64,000 nt of DNA, taken from the NCBI GenBank assembly GCA_907165275.2, contig OU015670.1:1019501-1083500 (forward strand), read 5' to 3'. The notes under the pieces are model-generated. The model saw only the letters and a program-made list of their open reading frames with translations. It ran no database searches and was not told where the DNA came from. Shown here one piece after another: positions 1 to 9,700 of this stretch (positions are counted from its first letter, which is position 1; each line of letters starts with the position of its first letter). Both the position numbers and the translations under genes were made by a program. The stretch is from Zygaena filipendulae (taxonomy: Eukaryota > Arthropoda > Insecta > Lepidoptera > Zygaenidae).

Positions 1-1
1 C

Positions 2-814
2 TCTATTTTTATTAATCAGACAAAATACTTACAAAATATTCTTAAAAAATATGGAATGCAAGATTGCAAAGGCTCTGACAGTCCAATGGATACAAATTTT
101 AAATTAGATGACAATAAAATTGATATGTCTTATGAAAAGCAATGTAGATCATTAATTGGTTCACTTTTATATGCTACTGTAAATTCTAGACCAGATTTAG
201 CTTATTCAGTTTATTACCTAAGTAGATTTCAATCTAAACCTAACGAAACATTATGGAAGTCCTTAAAGAGAGTTTTAAGATATGTTAAGCAAACAATTCG
301 TTATAACTTAGTTTTTAATAAAAATGACACATGTCCATTGGTTGGGTTTGCAGATGCTGATTGGGGGAGAGATGTAGATAGGAAATCAACCACAGGGTAT
401 CTATTTCTAATTTATGGAAATACTGTTATTTGGAAGTCTAAAAAGCAATCTGTAGTTGCTCTGAGTACTACAGAAGCCGAATTGATTTCTCTTTGTGAAG
501 CTTGTGTAGAGTCATGTTGGATTATTAAATTATTAAGAGATTTAAATATTGTAATTGATAACTTTAAGATTTATGAGGACAACCAAAGCACGATTAAGTC
601 AGTTCAAACATATGATCAAAGAAAACTTAAACATTTAGAAATTAAATATAATTTTATTAAACAAAAGGTCGAACAAGGTTTGGTTACAGTTGAGTATATA
701 AGAACTGATAAACAAATAGCTGATATATTTACTAAACCTGTTTGCAAGACTAAGCTTAAAGAATTTGTTGTAAAGTTAGGAGTAATAAATGTTGTGGCTG
801 AGGAAGAGTGTTAA
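2..814 (+). CDS. Ty1/copia pol, C-terminal part (RT end and RNase H), cut by window edge
   Basis: The frame is open from base 2, so the real start lies left of the window. The protein shows the copia signature: an RSLIGSLLY / RPDLAY connection block, RNase H motifs ADADWG and KSKKQSVVALSTTEAEL, then EDNQS and the ADIFTKP tail that ends copia polyproteins. In the family this region degrades the RNA strand during reverse transcription. The stop is followed within a few bases by a candidate LTR, as expected for copia pol. No frameshift is visible in this part, so the element may be fairly young. Family assignment is firm; activity cannot be judged because the 5' half is missing. Confidence 0.9.
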   Translation, partial: SIFINQTKYLQNILKKYGMQDCKGSDSPMDTNFKLDDNKIDMSYEKQCRSLIGSLLYATVNSRPDLAYSVYYLSRFQSKPNETLWKSLKRVLRYVKQTIRYNLVFNKNDTCPLVGFADADWGRDVDRKSTTGYLFLIYGNTVIWKSKKQSVVALSTTEAELISLCEACVESCWIIKLLRDLNIVIDNFKIYEDNQSTIKSVQTYDQRKLKHLEIKYNFIKQKVEQGLVTVEYIRTDKQIADIFTKPVCKTKLKEFVVKLGVINVVAEEEC

Positions 815-1050
815 ATAATGAAATGTGTCGGACAGCCACTTCATTTATGTTATTGGTCTGTGGTTTTTATCTTTGGCATGATTAGGAGGTAGGGTGTCGA
901 TGGTGGGTTGTTGGATCTCTAAGTAGTTTGTGGTTGTTGGGTTAAAAAAATGTAAGATGGTAATTAATAAGTGTGATGTTAAAATTTTTGATATAAAAGG
1001 AAAATAAAGACAGTGATTAAATAATTAAATTAGTTTATTTTTGTTGAACA
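809..1050 (+). repeat. Candidate 3' LTR of the copia element
   Basis: A purine run (GAGGAAGAG, 800-808) directly precedes TGTTAAATAATG, and 242 bp later the sequence ends in TTGAACA, giving TGTT...AACA termini. Inside are a TATA-like ATATAAAAGG (991-1000) and AATAAA (1003-1008), as in short copia LTRs. The partner LTR is outside the window, so the borders rest on the TG...CA rule and the polypurine tract only. The pol stop codon overlaps the first bases of the LTR. Confidence 0.65.
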
Positions 1051-1079
1051 AGCCAAAAAAGCCAAAAGTTTCCTGGGTA

Positions 1080-1377
1080 AAAAAATCAAAATTCTATTTA
1101 GTCCGTCAGTTAGATAATAAAAAAATAAAAGACACGTATTTTTTGCTTTTTTAAAATAATGGAAATATGCATAGATAAAGCGCATTAAAGTTTAGGGTGG
1201 GGGACTCGTGATGTCACAGCTCGCTATAACGTGCGAACAAACTGTAGCGAGGCGTGACGTCATGTGAAATTTCGACTTGATATATCTCCGTTATTTTTTG
1301 GTTACATAAAAAAAAAAAAAATACGTGTCCAATATTTTTTAATAATCTACAAAACGGACTAAAAAAGAAAATTTAGG
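1080..1377 (-). repeat. MITE family A copy 1 (paired TGACGTCA-like sites)
   Basis: Reverse-orientation copy of a family also found at 1633-1955, 17483-17807 and 53918-54197. Conserved blocks are the TAGTCCGTCAGTTAG end, the phrase AAAGACACGTATTTTTTGC, a central part with TGATGTCA and TGACGTCA, and the other end with AATCTACAAAACGGACTAA. No coding potential. The outermost bases differ from the better copies, so it is slightly truncated. Confidence 0.75.
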
Positions 1378-1587
1378 AAACTAGCCTCTATCCTCTAGCC
1401 TCTATCTGGACAAGTTTCGGTCTTCGGACCTATTAGACTCCATACTTCGTCCATACTTTCTGTGGATCCGTGCGAAATTTAAAGTATTTGACAACTTTCA
1501 AAGTACTATTTCTGATGGGCAAAGGCCACCCACAAAAGCTCGGCGGGCTAAGGTTGAGTATAGGTGCTCTAACTATTACTGTAAACT

Positions 1588-2232
1588 AGCTGTGCCCGCG
1601 GTTTCATCCGCGTGAGTTTCGGAATGGGCATTGGGCATGTCGACTAATTTTTATTTTTTAGTCCGTCTCGTAGATTATTAAAAAATATTGGACACGTATT
1701 TTTTCTTTTTTTACGTAATCAAAAAATAACGGCGATATATTGAGTTGAAATTTCGCGTGACGTCACTATTCTGACAGTTTGTATGGCTGTTTTGCGGTTA
1801 GTGACGTCACGACCTCCGCATCCTAAACTTTAATGCGCTTTATCTCTGTATACTTTAATTTATTTGAAAAAGCAAAAAATACGTGTCTATTGTTTTTTTT
1901 ATTTTCTAACTGACGGACTAATTAGAATTTTGATTTTCAATAGTAGTCAACATCCCTCCCTATTCCCGCAGGAACTCCAAAGTAGCCTAATTTACTTCTT
2001 ATACCTAACATCAGCTAATTAGCAGTGAAAGTACCGTCAGAATTGGTCCGACCGATTCGACGATTAATTTTTATTTACAACTCTGTCCATTATTATTCAG
2101 AATTCACGCCTTAACTTCTGGTACAGGAAAGGTCAAAGGACATAGGTGATAGGGCACTTCTGATCTGGGAATACCCGCAGCAACTCCGAAATTAACGCGG
2201 GCGAAACCGCCGGAAACAGCTAGTCCACAATG
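1588..2232. repeat. Helitron-like fragments, interrupted by MITE A copy 2
   Basis: At 1588-1625 a minus-strand Helitron-like 3' end is visible (CTAGCTGTGCCCGCGG...). It is broken by the MITE at 1633-1955 and appears to resume with CCCGCAGGAACTCC. A second, plus-strand end (AACGCGGGCGAAACCGCCGG then CAGCTAGT) closes near 2230. Between them the DNA is diverged and non-coding. Confidence 0.5.
1633..1955 (+). repeat. MITE family A copy 2
   Basis: It starts GGGCATGTCGACTA and ends TAGTAGTCAACATCCC, matching the imperfect terminal inverted repeats of copy 3 at 17483. It has the same interior, with two TGACGTCA palindromes about 45 bp apart separated by TTCTGACAGTTTGTATGG. It sits inside an older Helitron-like fragment. 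Confidence 0.8.
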
Positions 2233-2405
2233 TCCGGTTCGAGACACCAGCGATCAAAGTGTGCTAATTGATAGCGAATTATTATGAACGTTGAGTATTA
2301 TTTATCAAATAAACCGATATCGATCCGCATGATTAAACAATAATTCAGGGTGATAGATACTATCGCAAAATAAATAAATGAAATTAAACGAATCTATATC
2401 TATCT

Positions 2406-2887
2406 TCTATACTTATAATAAAACTGTAGAGAGGTCAATTCTGTACATTGAATATATATTCAAAACTAATATTGGAGGATGAATGGTGATCGATACTGAT
2501 GACAAAAATGCAATCAGTAAATTTTTTGTCTGTCTGTCTGTCTGTATGTGCACCCATGGGTCAAAACCTACTGAAGGGATTTTAACCAAACTTGGTGCGA
2601 TTGTGGTCCATGCTCCTGGGCAGGTTATAGGCTATACAACATAACACTAAGATACATAGGAGCTGAGCAGTGACGAGAAATTTGAAGCAAGTCGGATGAA
2701 AATGCGCTTTCGAGCTCTTATCCTCGCATACGTCTACTCAAACACGCAATAACGGCTGAACGGATTTGGATGAAATTTGGCATGCACATTGACAGGGGTA
2801 CAGAGAAGGACATAGGGTACTTTTTATCCCGGAATTCCCGCGGGAACTCCGAAATTACCGCGGGTGAAACCGCCGGGGCACAGCTAG
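2406..2887 (+). mobile_element. Non-autonomous Helitron-like element with (GTCT)n
   Basis: It begins TCTATACTTATAATAAAACT and ends with a GC hairpin (TACCGCGGGTGAAACCGCCGG) followed by CACAGCTAG|T, the TC...CTRR layout of Helitrons. A near-identical long copy lies at 34273-34778 and starts and stops at the same bases. Near the 5' end is a (GTCT)n tract. Non-autonomous elements of this look, some carrying GTCY microsatellites, are widespread in Lepidoptera. It has no ORF. Confidence 0.75.
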
Positions 2888-2959
2888 TAAATAGATAAAA
2901 TTAAACGAATTAATACTTAATATAATACAAGGTGGGTAATCTGTAACCACCAGTCATTT

Positions 2960-3195
2960 CCTGCGTGTTTTTCTTTTTTCAGGCTTCCACCGGCCCGTCC
3001 ATACAAATGAACTGATTCAAGTAGGTACCTACTTGCCCACAAGTAAGATGGCCCGCTTGTACACGTGTGTACTTGTTGTGCGTGTGTGTGTATCGGGAGG
3101 TTGACGCCTTGACGGCGAGCTGACAGTAATTGTCTGCTGCCGCCTGCCAGTGAATAATTGTCACGTGTAGAATCTGGTTGTTGACCGGTGGAGAC
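2960..3195 (-). repeat. Repeat family G, copy 1
   Basis: The minus strand resembles the plus strand at about 59500-59670. Shared blocks include AATTATTCACTG, TTACTGTCAGCTCGC, ACACGTGTACAAGC and TTTGTATGG. Coding is not convincing. It is most likely a diverged transposon fragment of unknown class. Confidence 0.5.
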
Positions 3196-3683
3196 ATGGA
3201 GGTCGTAGCGAGTGGACGCCTGTCGCGTTATTTATTCGATATTTTCACCACCGTTCAGCAGCCATATTGTTTTCCAAGAAAGAAGCTGGTTTTCGAGAGG
3301 GAATTGTGTTTTATCTTGGGGAACAATCTAACACTGTCATTGGCGTTTCGCCATGATTACTTAAATTGCTAAAAATACGTACATTGGCAGAATTAAATGC
3401 GATAAACCGCGATAGATTGCCATAATTGAAGACGAAGAAGAATCTACATGCGTCTATCACACGGAGCAGACAGCTCTGTAGGTATCTGCTCCGTGGTCTA
3501 TCGCCAAACTTTCGCGGGGCATGAGGAGGCATGACATTGGTGGGAGGGGGAGAGTGTCGCTTCTACACACTTAATATTCCTATTGTCTGTCAGAAGTGTC
3601 AGGGGTGTGTACGTATTTCTGCGGCTGACTGTTACTTTCCTGTTTGAATTCCTGCATTCACATTCACACACATTTACTTTCGT

Positions 3684-3720
<37 letters not shown>

Positions 3721-3747
3721 CACACACACGCACACCCACACACACAC
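3684..3747. repeat. (CA)n microsatellite
   Basis: Mostly perfect CA dinucleotides with a few CG and CC interruptions. Both strands yield spurious His/Thr or Cys/Val ORFs. Confidence 0.95.
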
Positions 3748-4382
3748 TTCGAAACTCTTTCATACACCTAAAATTGATTGTTTTTTTTTTAAATATTCTA
3801 TGACATAGTAAATACAATACTAGACAATAATTAAAAAAATAACACTAATAACTTAAACGTCTTAATTTTTAACAATGAGTAATCATTGTCGATGATATCC
3901 GATATTTATTAACTACTAGCCGTTCCCTGCGGTTTCACCCGCGTTCAGTTTGTAGTTCCTACATGATTTTGTTAGCTGATAATAATACATTTTTGCTATA
4001 AATACCTAAATCCAATCAGTATTATCGGTGTTAGTAAATACTCAATCATATCAGATGTCCAAAGTCTAAGCTACATCAGGTCATGAACAGATGTTCCATT
4101 AGAAATTATGATAATTATTATTCAATAAAAACAATTATTATATCATTTACACTACAAAATATAAATATGTATGTCCAATACTAATATAATTTTTTTAAGA
4201 TACGTTCAACTTTAATTTATGTTTAACATGGTATTTTAACAGGGCTGGCTACTTGAAGAGTAGGTAGACCAGGTAGGTTATAGACCTGTAGACCATAGAG
4301 TACTTTTTTTTCGTTTTCATGTTGCAAAGAGTACAATAACTATATGGTTTCCTTTGACATGTGGTGGTATCTTTATTATATT

Positions 4383-4709
4383 ACTAGCTGTCCCCCGCGA
4401 TTACATCCACGGTAATTTCGGAGTTCCCGCGGGAATTCCGGGAAAAAGTACTCTATATCCTTCTTTGTACCCGTGACAATAGTTTACGGTGATTAGCTAT
4501 TCCCCGCATTAATTACGGAGTTCCCGCAGGAATATCGGGAAAAAAACTATCCTATCTTTTAAGTTGGACCAAATTACAACATAGTGACCAAATTTCATCA
4601 TAATCGATTTAGTAGTTTAGAAGTCCATCGCGTCGTTGTCGTCGTCGTGTCCAATATTTTTTAATAATCTACAAGACGGACTAAAAAATAAAAATTAGTC
4701 AACATGCCC
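4383..4709 (-). repeat. Helitron-like fragments plus MITE A fragment
   Basis: CTAGCTGTCCCCCGCG at the left is the reverse of a Helitron-like 3' end. The usual TTCGGAGTTCCCGCGGGAAT block follows twice (near 4420 and 4520). The segment 4645-4709 (CGTGTCCAATATTTT... to AACATGCCC) is the terminal part of MITE family A in minus orientation. Confidence 0.6.
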
Positions 4710-4769
4710 ATTCATCTGAACAATGTATGTGTTGGTTTCATCATGTAATTTAACAATATTTTATCTTTA

Positions 4770-4965
4770 ATAGCTGTTCCCTGGGGTTTCACTGGCGGTA
4801 ATTTCGGAGTTCCCGTGGGAATTCCGGTTTACAATATTGCCTATATTACTCAAGGATAATGTCACATTTTAATGGTGAAAGAATTTTTTAAACCGGTCCA
4901 ACAGTTTTGGTGTTATGATTTTAACAAACAAACAAAAAATCAATTTTTCCTATTAGTACAGAATA
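4770..4965 (-). repeat. Helitron-like fragment, insertion site of the BEL element
   Basis: It starts TAGCTGTTCCCTGGGG, continues TTCGGAGTTCCCGTGGGAAT, and runs into ACAAACAAACAAAAAATC, a typical decayed Helitron-like copy. The BEL/Pao element begins directly after it. Confidence 0.5.
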
Positions 4966-5088
4966 CAGATTGTTTCAAGAGCTAAAAGCTAGATATTTTT
5001 AATAAAATATACAAACATTATCAATCACATTATTTTTATTTTTTTACATTGTCAAATCATTTTATAATATCGTTCTAATTTTAAACTA

Positions 5089-6708
5089 CACTCGGCGTCA
5101 CAAAAATCGCACTTCTTTAAGAATTCCCTTCAGAGTCATTTTAACCCTATTAATCAATGGTAGACATATGACTATAGGGTATCATTGGAAAGGCAATTTA
5201 TTTAAATTTCTGAATAAATCAATAGATTTGGTTTTTCGTTTACCAGGGAATAAAAAAATCAAGCTAATGCAAATGATTAAAAAATTAAATTTTATTTTAT
5301 CAGCAAAAATTACATCAAAGTCCTTAAAATCAACTTCAAATCTAGTGTTACCCCCCCTAGCCCTGATGACTGCTTCCATGCGTTCTCTCATGGACCTGAT
5401 TAATGTGACAACAGTCTCTTGGGGAGTGTTGTCCCATTCTGCAACGACGGCATCTTGGAGGTCTTGAAGAGTGGTAGGGGCAGGATCACGTGCCCGTACT
5501 CGTCGTTTCAGGTCATCCCAAAGGTGCTCAATAGGGTTCAGGTCTGGACTTCGCACCAGCCAGCGCATAACAGGGATCCCAACTTCTTTCAGGTAGTCTC
5601 TTACAATTAAAGCGGTGTGACAGCGGGCGTTATCGTGCATTAACATGAACCCACTACCAATAAAACCCGCTTAAGGGACAACCTGCTCCTCTAAGATCTC
5701 CGTTATGTACCGATGAGCAGTCAGCGACCCTTGCCCGCGAGCACTTCCGGTCCGAGAAACACACACAAGGTTCGTTTTGCCGTCGATTAACATGCCGCTC
5801 CAGAACATGCACGAGCCACCCCCGTATTCGACTGTCTCTTGAATACAGGTTTATGCGAATCGTTCCCCTTGCCTCCTGTACACTCTGCGACGCCTGTCGT
5901 TACAGAAAAGACAAACCCTTGTCTCATCCGAGAAGAGCACAGCCCTCCATTGGTCTATTGTCCAATCTACATGGTCACGGACAAATTGTAACCGGTCTCT
6001 CCTATGCTGTGCAGTCAATTTTGGCCCCGTAACAGTCCTGTGAGCTGCAATTTTCTCTCCCGCATTATTCTTCTTATCGTGGAGACGCTTACAGAAGTTC
6101 TGCGAGCTGATCGCAGTTGTTATTGCAGCTCAACAGCATTGGGGAACCGATTACGTAAAGACTTCGAAACAATGAAGCGATCGTCTCTTTCGGATGTGCA
6201 CCGTTGTCTTCCAGATCCACGTCTTCGGATATAGCCACCAGTCTCTCGGAAGCGTTGGAACACTCGTCGAATGGAAAAACGACTCAAGTTCAGTTGCCGA
6301 GCAACATCACATTGCCGCATCCCTGATTGCAGTAGTGCAATGACTTGAGCAGCTTCATCTACAGTGGTATCCATCTTCTGGGGTATTTTTCTTGCTGTAA
6401 CTGTTAACGTTTGTTCACTACAAAGGTTGAATAGCGAATGACCCACATTTAACCCAGGTCGCCCGTTTTATAACCTTGTAGGGAGGTGCAATGAGTGGCC
6501 GTTGTATTGCGTATTTTGACAACTTTTTTTTTAATGTTACGTGCTAATGAGATCTGTTGTATTTAGGAATTCTAATTGATGTTAATTTAAAGGTCATTAA
6601 ATATACTTTCAATTGATACCAATATTGATTGGGTTTAATGTATTCGTTGCTGGCGGGACATGCTTGAAACTTATTTTTGAAGAGGTGCGATTTTTGTGAC
6701 GCTGAGTG
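5089..6708 (-). mobile_element. Tc1-like DNA transposon inserted in a BEL LTR
   Basis: Its ends are inverted: CACTCGGCGTCACAAAAATC at the left and GATTTTTGTGACGCTGAGTG at the right. TA dinucleotides flank it at 5087-5088 and 6709-6710. The uninterrupted LTR at 12236-12394 reads AAACTATATTATG at the same point, which is the empty site with a single TA. The element is 1620 bp, a normal size for Tc1-like elements, and carries a broken transposase gene on the minus strand. Confidence 0.95.
5182..6446 (-). pseudogene. Tc1-like transposase, broken
   Basis: The N-terminal part (minus strand, ending near 6120) holds the paired-like helix-turn-helix region: GMRQCDVARQLNLSRFSIRRV and a GRQR linker. 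The C-terminal part (5646 down to about 5300) holds HDNARCHTA with the second catalytic Asp, then SPDLNPIEHLWDDLKRR with the last acidic residue, typical of Tc1-type DDE/D enzymes. The frame is closed by TAA at 5671-5673, in the stretch where family members read V-P-Y-A-G-F-I; other lesions between 5700 and 6120 are likely because no long ORF covers it. No active enzyme is expected. Confidence 0.9.
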
Positions 6709-6775
6709 TATATTATGTAGGTACCTATGTACGTTCAAGGAGTCTGTAACAATACTCCTCCTCGTTTACCTACTC

Positions 6776-9700
6776 CTACTGGGGTGGCAGACTCACAAGC
6801 AGAACCACTTTATTTACAGGCCTACGTAATATACCACCTTTGGTTGCTATTGCAACCATGCGCACGCGTCCATCACGTCCAGGGATGACCTCTACTATTC
6901 TACCCCTAGGCCAGATATTTCTCGGAGCACTCCTATCTACAATAAGCACTACATCGCCGACTTTGATTGAACCTCCTGCGTCCGACGTCCAACGATGACG
7001 TACTTGCAGGTTTGGAATGTACTCTCGCAGCCAGCGGGACCAGAATTTATCAGCTAACCGTTGTGAGAGCCTCCATTGTTTTCGTGTATGCAAGTCGTCA
7101 TCTGAAAACTCTCCAGACCGCGGTGAGGCATCCGAACTTCCTATCAAAAAATGGTTCGGAGTAAGTGCTTCTTCATCATCGATATCTAATGATACATGAG
7201 TAAGTGGACGACTATTTACAATATTTTCCGCTTCTAATAATAAAGTGTGAAGAACTTCCTCTTTTGGAGATATTGTTAACAACGTTGAGGATAAAGCCGT
7301 CTTCACAGATCTAACTAATCTCTCCCAAACTCCACCCATATGTGCAGCGTCAGGCGGATTAAATGTCCATCTTACACCTTGCTCATTCACCTTCTGAGCC
7401 ATATCACTAGACGACAACATCTCTTGAACAGCTTTTCGTAATTCTTTATCTGCACTCCGAAAATTTGTGCCATTATCAGAGTGAATTTGTCTAGGAAAAC
7501 CACGACGAGCTGCCATTCTTCGGATAGCTAAAATAGTCGAATCAGTTGATAAAGAAGATGCCAGTTCAATATGTACTGCACGAATGCTAAAACATGTAAA
7601 AATTACACCCCAACGTTTTTCTTTTCGACGACCAATAGTAACCATCATTGGACCAAAAAGATCGATACCACAGTAAGTGAAGGGTCTACAATGATGTTGG
7701 AGTCTGTTCTCAGGAAGAGGTGCCATCATCGGCTGCACTGGTCGACTCCTCTTAGTTTTACAGACTACACATTTATTAATCATGTTCTTTACCGTAGTCC
7801 TAAGTCGAAAAATATAATAACGTTGACGTAACTCATTCACTAGTGTTTCTGCGTTATTGTGACCTAGTCTCTTATGAAAATGGTTAATAATCAATTTTGT
7901 TACGTTATGTTTGGCATCTAAAATGATTGGTCGCCTCAGATGTAAAGGAAGATCTTTACTCGAATCTAAACGACTTTTAGCTACAAGTAAACCATCTGTA
8001 TTTAATTCAGGGTTCAATCCGAGTAATTTACTGCATGACTTTAAATCTTCAAGTTTCTTGAGGGCAGTAATCTCAGCTTCAAACATTTCAGACTGTGCTT
8101 GCCTTAATATAATTTTTTCAGCTCGTTCTTCATAGTCAGGAGAAATAAGCAATATCACTGACTTTTTTAAACAGAATCTATCTACAAATAATAAAACATA
8201 TGACATACTTCTTACAAGGCGGCGCCAATTAGAAAAACGCGTATCAAGTATAAGTTTTCGTGGTTCTTTAGAACTTGAGATTGAGAAAATGCTCTCAATT
8301 TCGGGTTCTGGATTCATCTGGGGCCATTTTTCTTCCGGGAGGCACAAAAATTCAGGACCACTAAGCCACTTGTCGTTTATATTATCCTTATATCTAGTAG
8401 CTTCATCGGCAACATTAAGGGTCCCGGGTAACCATCTCCACTCCTGAGGTTTGGTTAATTCATCTATTTCTGCTAAACGATTTGAAACAAACACTCCATC
8501 CTTTTTAGGGTTTTTATTTATCCAAAACCAAACAGTCTTTGAGTCAGTCCAAAAATACCTTTTACTGATGACAAGAGACTGTTCTTTTATAACAGTTTGT
8601 CCAAGTCTTGCCCCTAAAAGTGCTGCTTGAAGTTCAAGCCTGGGTATCGTTGCTGATTTCAACGGCGCTACCCGACTCCTTGCCGCAATGAAAACAACTT
8701 GTTCGTACCTACGCAAATACACCACGCAGGCATAGGCTTCTTCGGAGGCATCAACAAATACGTGTAACTGAAGATTATCCTTTTCGATAAACCCATAAAA
8801 ACGTGCAATTGAAAATGTTCGCAATTTCTTTAGTTTGTGAAGCCACTGAAACCATTGCGGTGATATTACGTCATCAATTTGCTGGTCCCAACTTTTTCCA
8901 CTCCGCCAAAGGTTTTGGAGAAGAATTTTACCTTTTATCATGAAGGGGCACAACAAGCCAAGTGGATCAAACACTGACATCACTACTTTTAAGATTTCTC
9001 GCTTTGTTGGTTTTCGTACACAGTCAACCACGTCTTTATTTATCTTTTTCAGGCTTAGATCGAAACCTAGAGTGTCAGAAACAGGTTTCCAATTGACACC
9101 TAAAGTCCTCTCTGCGTCTTCTGATTGTTGAAGAAGGCTGACAGATAGTTTGTCTGTATCCTTAGGCAGTACAGTAAGCCTATTTGAAACCCAGCCTCGG
9201 ATATCAAATCCACCAGCTTTGTGAATCATGATAACATCATTCACCAGCTGCTCGGCCTCCTCCTCAGTATCAGTAGAATCTAAATAATCGTCAACATAAT
9301 GACGGTTTTTAATGGCTTCTACAGCACGTGGATGTGACATATTAAAATCTTCAGCATTACGTCTTAGAATATAGGTTGCAGTACAAGGAGATGACTTTGC
9401 ACCAAAAATCATGGAAGACATTTTATAAATACGAGGTGAGATCTTTCTATCCATACCACGCCATAGGAAACATTGCGCATTCTGATCATCTTTATTAATC
9501 TTAACCTGCATAAACATCTCACGAATATCAGCTGTGACAGCAACAGCTCGTTCTCTAAAACGCAGCAAGACTCCGATAAGAGAGTTTAAAAGATCAGGAC
9601 CAGAAAGAAGTTCGGTGTTTAGTGATACGCCTTTGGTTTCAGCCTTCGCATCGTGTACAAGCCGTAGCTTGCCGGGCTTGTTAGGATTTCTAACGCCAAA

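Larger units (their letters stand above)
4971..6751 (-). repeat. BEL/Pao 3' LTR, interrupted by Tc1-like element
   Basis: LTR sequence is at 4971-5088 and 6711-6751; 5089-6708 is the Tc1-like insertion, with its duplicated TA on both sides. Removing the insertion and one TA leaves 159 bp, the same length as the partner LTR. Confidence 0.93.

Noticed and set aside
3498..3771. ORFs on both strands over the CA repeat
   Set aside because: Low-complexity translation of a (CA)n microsatellite; no family features.
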